64,000 nucleotides of DNA from Escherichia hormaechei_A (GCA_042434945.1 CP170191.1:1-64000), one strand, 5' to 3'; positions 35,418 through 45,258 are shown, numbered from the stretch's first letter. Numbers and translations: made by a program. The notes: generated by a model not told the origin, from the sequence alone.

Positions 35418-36884
35418 ATGTCACTAGGGTTTTTGGAGCAGGCTCGTAATGAATCTATGGCACGCCGCGAGCTGACGATTCAATCTCACGCGTTGCTGGT
35501 AGTGCGGACGCTGGATTCAATATACAGCGCCTTACAGCGCAATCCGTTTGATGGCTTCGAGCTTGATGCACTGGCGGCAATTATGTATCTCTTTGACGCC
35601 ATGCTTTATTATGCTGACCGCGAGCGCCAGCCAGGTATGACGCGTAAAGAAGCGGAGCTATGTCTGGTTGGGCACTTCAATGAAGCCTATCCGGGACAAG
35701 AAGCGTCCGACTACGCGCAAGTTGCCAGCAAGATTTTTGCGGCGATCAAAGACCCTTTCCGTCTCAGTTATTACGACTTCTCGCAACGAACGCATTCCGA
35801 AGAGCAGATAGTCCGTCTGGTACGCTATGACCAGCTATCCGGCTCAGATGATATTCTCTGGTCGCTGACTGATGAAGGTATGCTGTTCTATACCCTCCGT
35901 TTGGATGAAACGCCGATAGAACGCGCTGCGATTCTGGCCTGGCGCACGCTTAAAACCATCCGTCGCGGTGAGATCGACAAGGCAGTACACCAGATCCAAG
36001 CAACGCAGCGGCAACTGGAGCAATATCTGATTGGGATGCGGATGAAAGTGCGTGCTGCCCAGTCTGGTGATTTGAGTGCATCTTATGCACACGATATCCG
36101 TCCCGTACTCAATGATTCCTTTGATAAAACCCGAGAGGTTTTGGAACATATCCAGAACTCAATGTCGGCCATTACCGAAATGCTGGTTGAAGGAAGTTCG
36201 AAATTAAATCCCGACAAATTAAATAAGCTACGTAAGGCACAGGAGATTTTTGCTGAGGTCTGCGCTTTTACGCAGCGCTATCAAGACTGCTTACTTGATG
36301 TTAACAAAGATTTTGAGCGAGCTCGTCTGAAACTCATTATTCCCAGAGATAATACCCTTTTCCGGGAAACGCTTGAAAAAGGTGTACTCAAGCCCTTGCT
36401 GTCTCATCCCCCCGACACTGTCGAAAAGGAAATCGATGGTCTCACCGCACGCCTGTTGGCTCCCCGAAGACAGGATGATGATCGGCACATTCTGTTTGAC
36501 CTTGAGGCGCTGCTGAACCTTTACCTCGATAGATTTGAACAGGCGCTTCCACATGAGATACAGGACCTCACCGATCAGCCTGTAGCTATTGAAACCAACC
36601 TGCGAGGTATCCCTGAATCTGTCATTAAAAAATGCAGCGATTGGGTTAGTGACCGATTGAAGAATTGGGGGCATGTGAGCTTTAGAGATGTTTTCGACGC
36701 CTATGAGTGCGAAGAATTATCCGAACAAGAACAACAGGTTTGTTTACTCCATATTGGCAGTCTGGCAGCTAACAGCGATCCCGCAATAGAAGTAGAGATA
36801 GACGACGCTATCGAAACAACGCTCTGGCGGGCTAACAATATCAAACTGTTAACGGTCGCTCCCTTACACCCCTTTGAGGAGTAG
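35418..36884 (+). CDS. jetA: Wadjet JetA (MukF/kleisin-like)
   Basis: A 488-residue, mostly helical protein. It has an N-terminal winged-helix-like half (to about 150, including WSLTDEGMLFYTLRLDET) and a long helical middle, then a C-terminal winged-helix-like end. It is the first gene of a four-gene operon whose order and sizes match Wadjet. There JetA bridges the SMC heads in the way MukF does for MukB. GAGGGAG precedes the ATG. I assign it from context and fold. The subfamily (Wadjet I, II or III) is not determined. Confidence 0.78.
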   Translation: MSLGFLEQARNESMARRELTIQSHALLVVRTLDSIYSALQRNPFDGFELDALAAIMYLFDAMLYYADRERQPGMTRKEAELCLVGHFNEAYPGQEASDYAQVASKIFAAIKDPFRLSYYDFSQRTHSEEQIVRLVRYDQLSGSDDILWSLTDEGMLFYTLRLDETPIERAAILAWRTLKTIRRGEIDKAVHQIQATQRQLEQYLIGMRMKVRAAQSGDLSASYAHDIRPVLNDSFDKTREVLEHIQNSMSAITEMLVEGSSKLNPDKLNKLRKAQEIFAEVCAFTQRYQDCLLDVNKDFERARLKLIIPRDNTLFRETLEKGVLKPLLSHPPDTVEKEIDGLTARLLAPRRQDDDRHILFDLEALLNLYLDRFEQALPHEIQDLTDQPVAIETNLRGIPESVIKKCSDWVSDRLKNWGHVSFRDVFDAYECEELSEQEQQVCLLHIGSLAANSDPAIEVEIDDAIETTLWRANNIKLLTVAPLHPFEE

Positions 36885-36886
36885 TT

Positions 36887-37783
36887 ATGTACGACAACGC
36901 GCATCAACAAGCGAAACGCTACGCCGAGATTGCCACGCAGGCAATTATGAATTCACTGGGATATAAAATGGGGGATGAGCTGATTCAACGTGCGCTTGAT
37001 CTGCAAGGTGATGCCCTGTTCACAGAAATTATCCGTGGCGTCGCGACAGGTATGAAATTGCGGTATCTCGGGATTCATGAGACCTACGGGGTATTACTGG
37101 CTGCAGATGGCCGAGGTCCGTTTTCCCCATCTTTGGGTTGGCTGAACAAACGCTTGCTACCTGAAACAATGGCTGAGCAACAGAGTAAGGAACGGAAAGA
37201 ACAGCGCCTGTTTGCAGGCTTAACTCTGATTGCGTTGCTGGCTGATTTGTTTCCAACTCCAGACACCGTTCGTGTCGAGTTCGGTCAGAGTAACGCCATT
37301 AATGCCGCCTCGGTGGTAGCCAGGCTCAATAATGTTGCCGACCAGGTGATTGCCCAGCGCAAGGCCGAGGGGGACGATACCGTAGATGGCCTACTTATGG
37401 CGGCCCGGTTTGTGCAGGAAGAACGTATTCCCCGTATTCACGACGAAAAGGTGGGGCGTGTCTCGAGTATTCGCTCACAAACAGAAATGGCAACGCGCTG
37501 GATACAACTGCTGCAGGAGGAAGGCTTTCTGGCCGAAGACAGCAGTTTGTCGGGAGAGTCCGACTGGTATCCGACCCAAAAACTCAAACATTATCTGCGC
37601 CATACTGGCATTGAAGAGACGGTGCGTTTTGTCATGAGCATCAGTCCAGCCGTAGAAGAACGGTCGTCAGACTTAGTTGAAAGCGATATTGCAGCATTAG
37701 CAGATACCCTGGAGTTTCCTTCGCTCAATGAACGTCCAGTTACAGCTGGAACCACAGAAACACAACGTTTGACGGAGATTTAA
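36887..37783 (+). CDS. jetB: Wadjet JetB (MukE-like)
   Basis: A 298-residue protein beginning MYDNAHQQAKRYAEIATQAI, helical, with a winged-helix-like segment around RWIQLLQEEGFLAEDSSL. It starts 2 bases after jetA and ends 2 bases before jetC. MukE-type JetB binds the kleisin and stabilises the SMC complex. The C-terminal 60 residues are polar and low in complexity. Assignment rests on position, size and the SMC neighbour. Confidence 0.75.
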   Translation: MYDNAHQQAKRYAEIATQAIMNSLGYKMGDELIQRALDLQGDALFTEIIRGVATGMKLRYLGIHETYGVLLAADGRGPFSPSLGWLNKRLLPETMAEQQSKERKEQRLFAGLTLIALLADLFPTPDTVRVEFGQSNAINAASVVARLNNVADQVIAQRKAEGDDTVDGLLMAARFVQEERIPRIHDEKVGRVSSIRSQTEMATRWIQLLQEEGFLAEDSSLSGESDWYPTQKLKHYLRHTGIEETVRFVMSISPAVEERSSDLVESDIAALADTLEFPSLNERPVTAGTTETQRLTEI

Positions 37784-37785
37784 TC

Positions 37786-40700
37786 ATGTGGCTGATTAAG
37801 CGGGTTTATATGGATGGCGCAGGCCATGAAGAAGCTTTCTACAAGGACCTAACACTGGACTATATTGGCCTGTCTCAAGCGGTCGGTAGCCCTGTTGTTG
37901 AAGGCCTGCGCTCGCCCGTCAGGAATGCGAAGGTGGTGACCAGTACTTATCAGCAGCTTGTGAATGGGGGCGGTAAGTCAACTTACATCGCGCTGCTGTT
38001 ATCGATTTTTGAGCCGTCCGTTAGTGACTTCACCCAATATCTGGCAAATCATCGTCAGAGTGAATACCACTACCGCAATTACTTCTATAAAGAACTCTCT
38101 GTTGTTTTGGTTGAGATGGTCAATGAATCAGGACAAACGTTATTACTGGGGCATGCTCATCAGCGTAATGGAGATGATGTTGACCGCACACTGTTTATTT
38201 GTGATGCGCCCGACTCCCTGATGGGCGCGCCGTTTGATGAAGTCCCTTCTTATTCCCGCGCGGAACGCAATTCTGAACTACGTCCCTATGCCAATAGCCT
38301 GCGCAGTTTTGATAGCTGGCTTAATCTTAAGGCCGGTAGTGAAGGCGGCATTTATTGGCGTAAAACCACCAGACAGAACGAGTGGCGCGCATTTTTGCTG
38401 GAACAACAAATTAACGTTGATCTTATCAAAACAATGGTGACCTTCAACTCCGAAGAAGGTGGCCTGACCCGTTTTATCGAATACAAAACTGAACATGATT
38501 TCCTTGGCGCGTTTTTCGCCTGCACCATGTCTAAAGATGCGGCTGAGCGGCTGCGGGAACTGGTAGCGCATGAAGTTGAACGTCAGGGAGAGTTAGAGGG
38601 GATCCGTCGTAACGAGTCCTTCCTGAAGGATGTGCTGGCTAACTGGCTGGCGTTTCTTGATCCGGCTAAACAGCTGGAAAGCATCCAGGCGCAGCAGCAA
38701 CTGCTGGATGATGGCTTCCGAGAAGCAATGCGCGATCTCGCTGCCTATGTCAGAGATGCTCAGGTTGAACAGACGCAGCTTGAAGTTAACATGGATAGTT
38801 TGCAAACGCATATTGGCCAGGCGATGTCTCTGCGTGAGCAGTTAGGTAAGCGCAGAGCACTGCTTGAATATGATCTTGTGCAGCATCATTTCGACAAACA
38901 AAAAGCGATAGTCGATGCGCTTCAAGACAAAGCCGATACCAATCAGCGCCAGATTGAGATTACTCACGCTGCTATAGACTACAAAGCTTATGCTAAGGCC
39001 CTGAATGAGTACCGCCAGGCAGATGAAGATCTGAAGGTATTCCAAAGTGAAACGGAAAGGCCGCTACAGGTTATTTTCGAGCGTACTGCTGGCGAAGCCT
39101 TGGGCACATTAGAGTGGGCGATCGACAGACATCGCCAGCAGGAGGTTACGCTTGAGGAAGAATTAGGGCAGATTGATAGGGAAAGTAATATCCTTAAACA
39201 ATCATACGACGATCTACAAAAGATGCTGGGTGGCCTGGAGGCGGATCGTGAGAGATATAAAAGAGACAAACGGCAGGGCGAATCGCAACGGAATGAATTA
39301 TGTGAAGCTGGGTTGATCCAGAAGGATGAAACACCAGTAGCAGCCCAATACCGACTGGAATTAACCTTACGCGATGCAAAGCAGAGTGAAGAACTGGCTA
39401 ATACAATTCTTCATCAGAAAGAGCAGGCGCTGGAAGCACAGCTGAATGTTGTGCGGGAGGCATCAATTGAGAAAAGTGAGGCCCAGCAAAAACTCACTCT
39501 GGCTGAACAGAAACACCAGTCAGCTGTGGATAGTGCTTTAGTTTTAGCAAAAACCTATCAAAAACTGCCAACGTCAATGCAACATGATCTAGATATTGAA
39601 GACGCGAGTTGGCACAGCGAGCTGTGTGGATTGCAGCTCGATAAGGTATTGAATGCGAACTCTCAAACGCTGAATGGAATGAAAGAGCGTTTACTGCAAG
39701 CCCGGCACGGACTGGACGAGTTAAGGATGACGGGACATGAACTAGTCGCTAAGCAGGTCAATGAGGCACTTGAAGCGTTTTATGCGGCGGGCATTACACG
39801 GGATAAGCTCTGGACATTTCCACACTATTTAGCCTCTGTTTACAACGACGATGCACAAAAGATTGCAGCGGTGATCGATCAAAACCCTGGCCGCTACCTG
39901 AGCCTGGTCGCACTCGATAATGTAACGTTTGAACAGGTCCATAAAATTAGTGAGATCCTGCGCTGGAAGAAGGCACCTATCGCTATTTACTTGCTGGATG
40001 AAGTACAAGATCTCCGCCGAGAAACGTCTGAATTAGTACAGGTCGTCCTCTCAAACCCCGATAAGCACGGATATAGCCAGGCCGCTTACGAAGCCCGTCT
40101 GCAAGACCTGGAGAATATCGTAGCGTCGCAGGAAATCAGTGTGAAGGCTGCGGAGAGCGCCCTTAATGTACTGGAATCTTTCAGGAATGACTGGCGTCTG
40201 CATTACGAACAGTATGGTAAGCATTGGGCGGGACTGCTTGACCAACGGGAGCTGGCTCTTTTAATACTGGAAAATGCTGATGCAGCGCTTAAGCAAGCTG
40301 AGCATGATGAGCAAACACTGCGTGACGAGAAGATAAATATCCAGGAGCGGTTAAGCAACGCCCGACAGCAGAAAATTCAGGCAGAAAAAACACATGATAA
40401 ACTGAGACTTTTTGTAGAAACAGAATGGGCGAAGCGTGAAACGGCGATAATGAAACTGGAGCAGTTAGCTGCACAGATTCAGCGAAACAAGGACACTCTT
40501 TGCACCCAGAAAGAGAGACTGGAACGACTGAGCGAGATCGAGAAGAACAAGTTCTCTGAGAAAACCCTTTTAAATATCCAGATGGGCAACTGGAGTAATC
40601 TGTGTAACGAGCCGTTCTATTCAGAGATTACGGCGACTGAAGGGATGGCAGGACAAAGCCCCGAAGATGCCCATGAGATGGCAGCTCAGGCGCACAAAAA

Positions 40701-42222
40701 ATTGCTCGAAGCAGCCAACGGTGATCAAGTGACCGCTCTCAAGCAACAACTGAAAGATACTGAAAAGGCACAACGTTACGCCTCTGAGCGTTTGACCGCT
40801 CAACCCACCTACAATACATATCCGGACGAGGTAAAAGCGGCGGCTATCAATGAGCTAACGGTAATTAATAGCCACATCGTACGCCTCAACGAACAGCAGA
40901 AGCAATTCACGCAAAATCTGATTAATTCTCAGGTAACTCTGCAAAATTTATCCCAAAGCTGTGAGGAGGCTGGTAAAGCAATTGACGAGGATTTTATCTG
41001 GGAAGAGAAGCCCATTGAGATAGAGACAATCCAAACGTTTCTAACTGAAATCGTCAACAGCCTCCATGAAATTGAATACCAGATAAAACTACAACTGGAG
41101 CAAAAGAAGCTGCAGTTGCAAAAGATGGAAAATGTGAAAGAACGGCTGCAGAAAGCCAGAACAGCCCAAGCAATGATCCAGTCCATTACGTCGACCCCTG
41201 CAGCGGGTCTACCTGGCAGGATCCAGAGCATCACTGAATATGCTGACGATCTGGCGACACAATGCCGAAAGTATGCCGGTCTAAATGAAGCGCTAAAACA
41301 GCAAAATATATGCGTCTCTACGGTCTGGGGAAAATTCCGCAAACGGATCGAAGAAGAGTTGGCCAAGGATCCAGATACCCGAGCCAGTCAGGAATACTTA
41401 CGGCAGTTGGACTCAATCGCAACTTATCATGAAGTGCTGGGCGATTTGGACAGGATCGGTACAGGGATCACGCAGGTATTTGAAGCTGTGCAGGATAGCT
41501 TGGAACAATTCCAGCGTTCGATTGATCTGACTGTCACCCATCTGACTGCTCATCTGGAAGGGGCGATTAAACTTCTCAAGCGCGCGATGTCGGTCAAAAT
41601 TCCTGAGGATTGCCCCGTACTGCCTGGCCGGCCCATTATCAAAATGACCGACCGGCTGAATGATGTTGCCGCTGATCTCAGGGGTTTTGCCAGCAGCCGC
41701 TTGCAGCAGTGGATAGCCAAGGGACAGATACCCCGAGCGCCCAATCGGGACGCCTTGACGGCTGATTTGGTTCAGTCGGTATTTGGCGAAGGGGAGCTGG
41801 AGGTGCGTTTGCTGAAGACGAATGCCAGCCGTCCACAATGGACTCCTGTCACCCGACTTGAAGGTTCGGGTGGACAGCGCCTTACATCTGCCTTTTTACT
41901 GTTTGTGACGGTTGGTAAAGTACGAGAGTACGATACGGGTATTTCAAGTGCAGGATTCTTGTTAGCCGATAACCCGCTGGGTAAATCGAATGCCGATGAT
42001 CTGATGCGCATTCAAACCCAAATGGCCAAAGCCTATAAAATCCAGCTCATCTACCTGACTGGTATTTCGGATGAAAACGCCCAATCAATGTTTGATAACC
42101 ATCTCTTCCTGAATAAAGTTCAAAAACTGAGGCGGCGCGATTTGGTAACCGTTGATAAAGAGCGCCATGCCCTGTGGGCGGCTTCTCTGGCTGCTAAGCC
42201 AAAGTTCGATCCCGTCATTTAA
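37786..42222 (+). CDS. jetC: Wadjet JetC (SMC-like ATPase)
   Basis: A 1478-residue SMC/MukB-like ATPase. Walker A NGGGKST is at about 60-66, followed by long heptad coiled coils (about 300-640 and 780-1250) around a central hinge-like region (about 650-770). The C-terminal signature is GSGGQRL (about 1360) and the Walker B region FLLADNPLGKSN (about 1390). Wadjet complexes extrude DNA loops and let JetD cleave small circular plasmids. It is longer than typical JetC proteins of about 1100 residues, and its Walker B acid is followed by Asn rather than Glu. Confidence 0.88.
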   Translation: MWLIKRVYMDGAGHEEAFYKDLTLDYIGLSQAVGSPVVEGLRSPVRNAKVVTSTYQQLVNGGGKSTYIALLLSIFEPSVSDFTQYLANHRQSEYHYRNYFYKELSVVLVEMVNESGQTLLLGHAHQRNGDDVDRTLFICDAPDSLMGAPFDEVPSYSRAERNSELRPYANSLRSFDSWLNLKAGSEGGIYWRKTTRQNEWRAFLLEQQINVDLIKTMVTFNSEEGGLTRFIEYKTEHDFLGAFFACTMSKDAAERLRELVAHEVERQGELEGIRRNESFLKDVLANWLAFLDPAKQLESIQAQQQLLDDGFREAMRDLAAYVRDAQVEQTQLEVNMDSLQTHIGQAMSLREQLGKRRALLEYDLVQHHFDKQKAIVDALQDKADTNQRQIEITHAAIDYKAYAKALNEYRQADEDLKVFQSETERPLQVIFERTAGEALGTLEWAIDRHRQQEVTLEEELGQIDRESNILKQSYDDLQKMLGGLEADRERYKRDKRQGESQRNELCEAGLIQKDETPVAAQYRLELTLRDAKQSEELANTILHQKEQALEAQLNVVREASIEKSEAQQKLTLAEQKHQSAVDSALVLAKTYQKLPTSMQHDLDIEDASWHSELCGLQLDKVLNANSQTLNGMKERLLQARHGLDELRMTGHELVAKQVNEALEAFYAAGITRDKLWTFPHYLASVYNDDAQKIAAVIDQNPGRYLSLVALDNVTFEQVHKISEILRWKKAPIAIYLLDEVQDLRRETSELVQVVLSNPDKHGYSQAAYEARLQDLENIVASQEISVKAAESALNVLESFRNDWRLHYEQYGKHWAGLLDQRELALLILENADAALKQAEHDEQTLRDEKINIQERLSNARQQKIQAEKTHDKLRLFVETEWAKRETAIMKLEQLAAQIQRNKDTLCTQKERLERLSEIEKNKFSEKTLLNIQMGNWSNLCNEPFYSEITATEGMAGQSPEDAHEMAAQAHKKLLEAANGDQVTALKQQLKDTEKAQRYASERLTAQPTYNTYPDEVKAAAINELTVINSHIVRLNEQQKQFTQNLINSQVTLQNLSQSCEEAGKAIDEDFIWEEKPIEIETIQTFLTEIVNSLHEIEYQIKLQLEQKKLQLQKMENVKERLQKARTAQAMIQSITSTPAAGLPGRIQSITEYADDLATQCRKYAGLNEALKQQNICVSTVWGKFRKRIEEELAKDPDTRASQEYLRQLDSIATYHEVLGDLDRIGTGITQVFEAVQDSLEQFQRSIDLTVTHLTAHLEGAIKLLKRAMSVKIPEDCPVLPGRPIIKMTDRLNDVAADLRGFASSRLQQWIAKGQIPRAPNRDALTADLVQSVFGEGELEVRLLKTNASRPQWTPVTRLEGSGGQRLTSAFLLFVTVGKVREYDTGISSAGFLLADNPLGKSNADDLMRIQTQMAKAYKIQLIYLTGISDENAQSMFDNHLFLNKVQKLRRRDLVTVDKERHALWAASLAAKPKFDPVI

Positions 42223-42234
42223 GGTTGATATGAG

Positions 42235-43290
42235 ATGAGTAGCGTAATGATCTGGCTATCCCGACTGGAGTCGACAGCCAATAAACATCGTCTTGCCGCT
42301 GGTAAGGCCCTCCGTACAGTGAAAGCTAATGCGGTGCTGGATGAGGTATTACGGGCACACAACCAAGAGGCCTTAAGCCAGGAGGTGCCTGATTTGCTGA
42401 GTCAGGCTATTACGCAACTGCTTGAGAGGGGCTGGCGGGCTCAGCCTAAGCACAAAGCGAGTTGGCAGCGCTACTGGCGGGGTATGAGCCTGCCAAGTAC
42501 TTTTGTTTACGAAGGTGCCATCGTTCCTTCGAAGACAACATCAGAAATAGCCTGGCATCCTTGGTTGGCCCGACGTATTACAGGACAACTGACCCAACCA
42601 ATCAAGGCACGCTTACAACAGCTGAATACGTATCTTTTTCGCCAAACCGAGGGAGACAAGTCACTATTCCCGGGCTTGCTTGGGCATCGTGAGCGGTCTC
42701 TTCTTATATTTGGTGACGAAAAAGTGCTGGACTCCTTGCCACCTGATGGCTGGAAGCATGTCACTCTGACTTTGGCTGATATGGGCGCATTTCGACGTGC
42801 ACCGCCTTTACCGTATGAGTCATCATGTTGCCATGATCTTCCGGCGATCATTGTTGAAAACTCCGATGTGTATTATCGACTTTGCCAACTTAATCGAGTT
42901 CAGACTCGCTGGTCACTGGTCATTTATGGCGCAGGTAACAAAGTGTCCGGCCAGGCGGAGTGCGTGTCACAACTCCTTGAGGTCGAACAGGTAAAACAGT
43001 TACTTTATTTTGGCGATCTGGATGTAGCGGGCTTAAAAATCGCCCATCAGTTGCAGTGTAAGCTGCTTAGTGATTACGGTATCAGCTTACATTTGGATGA
43101 ATGGCTTTATAATGAACTGATCTTAAATGGTCTAATGACGCCAGAAGGGAACGCCAACAACGAACGGTTTGATTTTGAATTGCAGTGTAGGTGGATGCCA
43201 CAGTTTGTTTTACGAGAAATGAAGACTCTTCTGGCGATCCATCAGCGTCTACCTCAAGAAGGTGTGGCTTCTTTAGGTTTAGTCATATAG
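42235..43290 (+). CDS. jetD: Wadjet JetD (TOPRIM nuclease)
   Basis: A 351-residue protein with a C-terminal TOPRIM fold. The acid triad is visible: Glu208 in IIVENSDVYY and Asp261/Asp263 in YFGDLDVAGLKIAHQL. The N-terminal half (QALRTVKANAVLDEV... and HKASWQRYWRGM) resembles the arm/CAP-like part of the DUF3322/DUF2220 family. JetD is the topoisomerase VI-like nuclease that cuts circular DNA held by the SMC complex. It starts 12 bases after jetC. All catalytic residues look intact. Confidence 0.85.
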   Translation: MSSVMIWLSRLESTANKHRLAAGKALRTVKANAVLDEVLRAHNQEALSQEVPDLLSQAITQLLERGWRAQPKHKASWQRYWRGMSLPSTFVYEGAIVPSKTTSEIAWHPWLARRITGQLTQPIKARLQQLNTYLFRQTEGDKSLFPGLLGHRERSLLIFGDEKVLDSLPPDGWKHVTLTLADMGAFRRAPPLPYESSCCHDLPAIIVENSDVYYRLCQLNRVQTRWSLVIYGAGNKVSGQAECVSQLLEVEQVKQLLYFGDLDVAGLKIAHQLQCKLLSDYGISLHLDEWLYNELILNGLMTPEGNANNERFDFELQCRWMPQFVLREMKTLLAIHQRLPQEGVASLGLVI

Positions 43291-43554
43291 TTCGAATCCC
43301 AATGTGTTTTTTAGGGGATAGCCTACTTATAATACAGGTGGGCACTCCTATCGGAGAGTAACCTTTACTGCTGATTTATTATTCATCGTGACCGATGATA
43401 TATATTTGCTAATCATATTGGCTCCATTTATTGAGAATAAAGATCCAACTTTGTGATCTTCCACGCAGTATTCAATTTTATGTCCCATTATGGGGGCAAA
43501 CCCCCAAAGAAAAATCTAACAACTCATTAATTTTCAATAAACTAAACGAAAAGG
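43291..43554. other. AT-rich right end of the island
   Basis: No gene seen. The sequence is AT-rich and contains GGGGGCAAACCCCC (43491-43504), a palindrome. It ends at the right copy of the leuX core. Confidence 0.5.
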
Positions 43555-43569
43555 CGAGTCCGGCCTTCG
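43555..43569 (+). repeat. Island right attachment core (attR)
   Basis: CGAGTCCGGCCTTCG is identical to leuX positions 18947-18961. It is followed by CAC, one G short of the tRNA. Base composition returns to GC-richer sequence right after it. Confidence 0.8.
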
Positions 43570-43572
43570 CAC

Positions 43573-44442
43573 TCATCCTCTAAACACCTCCCTACGATGC
43601 CACTCCACATATCCCTCCTTTGGATAGTTCCCTTTCACCACCGGCAGCGCAATTTGCTTTCCTGCAAAATCCCAGAACAACCGCCCAACAATCCCATTCC
43701 CATTCACCGCCTCAGACACGAGCACCCGCATACTCTCATCCAGCCCAATAGATCCTTTATCAAACGCCTTATGATGAATTGCACACAACGCCAGTCCGTT
43801 CGGGATCTCACATGGTCCGCCAAACTGCTTCCATTTAATATGCGCGGCTTCAAGTCCAACGGAGGCGTTATCATGTCGCATGTTGAATCCGCAGATGGCA
43901 CATTCATAGTTATACGCACGCAGCACCTGCTGGCGAAATAGCGGGTCGCGAATCTTACGGAACTGGTGAATATCAAAGCCCATCTCATCCGCGATCTCTT
44001 CCTGAATGCTTTCCGGAAAATGCGCTTCAAGAATTTGCTGCGCAAGCGAGCCGATCCGGTTTTTGTTCTTACTCAGCAGCGCAAAGTGTTCTTCATCAAA
44101 CCCGCCTGCGACGTTATGTTCCACAAGTTCTTTAACAGGCGGTTGCTTACTGCCAGTGGTCGAACAGAACTCAGTATTCTTCAGATCCCAAAACCCGTCC
44201 CCCTTGAGCCGCCAGAAAGGCATATTCGGGTAATGCGCCTTCCTCTGTGGGCCAAAGCGTTCTAACAGGCCAAGCAGCTGCTCGTGGACCTCGGTTCCAT
44301 AATCAAACAGTCGCGCATGCCCCTGCTGATAGTTCGCCAGCACGTACAGAAGCAATAAAGGCTTATGTGGTGCGCGCTGTTCGCCTTTGCGCCAAATGGT
44401 GATATCGGCAATTGCCTGTTCGAGAGTTTTGCTGGAAGCCAT
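43573..44442 (-). CDS. SBD–HNH restriction endonuclease (phosphorothioate-DNA type)
   Basis: About 289 residues. The N-terminal domain has ERAPHKPLLLLYVL and HYPNMPFWRLKGDGFWDL, the signature of the sulfur-binding domain of ScoMcrA-type enzymes that read phosphorothioated DNA. The C-terminal HNH has CAICGFNMRHD, EAAHIKWKQFGG and NGLALCAIHHKAFD. Such enzymes are type IV restriction, cutting modified incoming DNA. The ATG at 44442 is chosen over a TTG 54 bases upstream, because MASSKTLEQAI fits the family start. It lies just outside attR. No dnd modification genes are in the window. Confidence 0.85.
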   Translation of the reverse strand: MASSKTLEQAIADITIWRKGEQRAPHKPLLLLYVLANYQQGHARLFDYGTEVHEQLLGLLERFGPQRKAHYPNMPFWRLKGDGFWDLKNTEFCSTTGSKQPPVKELVEHNVAGGFDEEHFALLSKNKNRIGSLAQQILEAHFPESIQEEIADEMGFDIHQFRKIRDPLFRQQVLRAYNYECAICGFNMRHDNASVGLEAAHIKWKQFGGPCEIPNGLALCAIHHKAFDKGSIGLDESMRVLVSEAVNGNGIVGRLFWDFAGKQIALPVVKGNYPKEGYVEWHRREVFRG

Positions 44443-44590
44443 CGCGTTACGGAAGAGGGTAAATAATTGCGATAATGCTCGCAAAACCCAGACCAATCAA
44501 CCCACAATCAACAAAAACATGACCTTACCGCACAGAACTCTATTTTCTGAATCCCCCTCGCAAATTCCAAATTTACCCTACCCAAAACCG

Positions 44591-44606
44591 CTGTATTTAT
44601 ATTCAG
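44591..44606 (+). promoter_or_regulatory. LexA-like box and -10 of the symE-like gene
   Basis: CTGTATTTATATTCAG fits CTG-N10-CAG. It lies six bases upstream of TATAAT (44612-44617), where LexA would occlude RNA polymerase. E. coli symE is SOS-controlled, so the match is biologically sensible. Confidence 0.6.
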
Positions 44607-44742
44607 CTCTGTATAATAGTCACCAGAAATTACGCCGAACGGCAAAGGAAGTATCGAAGAATATTTAAAGAAGAATTCGCGATATGAAGGTGCTGCAACA
44701 CCCCCATACCGCTAACCACTAGCAACTGAAAAGGAGTTGAAA

Positions 44743-45216
44743 ATGGCTGCGACGAATTTTAAGCCAGAGTTTACTGTTTGCAAAACAGAATCAGACGCTT
44801 TCACCGGCATGATTGAAAACCGCGAGCTGGTACGCAAAAACAGCGCCCGCCGTCTGCACGGCAACCCGCCCAACGCGGCGCCCGTCCATCCCCGCGCCGA
44901 AACGCCGCAGGACAGTGCCGCCTGTTGCGAACTGTATGCACGCATAGACATGAAATACCTTCTTCTGGGCGGCGACTGGTTAACCCGCGCGGGCTTTATC
45001 AACGGTATGCCCGTAAAAATCCGCGCCATGAAAGACTGCATTGTAATTACGCCCCAGCATACAAGAGAATTATGGGGATGCCTGGAAGGTATGAGTGTGG
45101 TGAATATCAATAAACAGAAAGTCGCGCAGTGGCTAAAGACGTTTCCGGGGGCGCTGAATGATACCGGCGATATACCCGTTGTGAAGCGGGGAATCGGGCA
45201 TGCGATGCCTGAGTAG
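44743..45216 (+). CDS. SymE-family toxin-like protein
   Basis: A 157-residue protein. The C-terminal 80 residues hold the SymE fold stretch YLLLGGDWLTRAGFINGMPV, then KIRAMKDCIVITP. E. coli SymE is an SOS-induced, AbrB-fold protein that condenses the nucleoid and is held down by the antisense RNA SymR. The ATG at 44743 follows AAGGAG by 6 bases. The N-terminal 75 residues are a poorly conserved extension. An upstream 12-codon frame (44684-44722, MKVLQHPHTANH) could be a leader. An antisense RNA cannot be confirmed by eye. Confidence 0.75.
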   Translation: MAATNFKPEFTVCKTESDAFTGMIENRELVRKNSARRLHGNPPNAAPVHPRAETPQDSAACCELYARIDMKYLLLGGDWLTRAGFINGMPVKIRAMKDCIVITPQHTRELWGCLEGMSVVNINKQKVAQWLKTFPGALNDTGDIPVVKRGIGHAMPE

Positions 45217-45258
45217 TTTCTGGCTTCCTACCTAATGTATCCTTGGAGCAATAAAACG

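Noticed and set aside
18970..43570. CRISPR array or retron in the defence island
   Set aside because: No regular repeat-spacer pattern and no reverse transcriptase or cas-like frame was found.
44609..44626. Second LexA box at the symE-like promoter
   Set aside because: CTGTATAATAGTCACCAG has the wrong spacing for CTG-N10-CAG.
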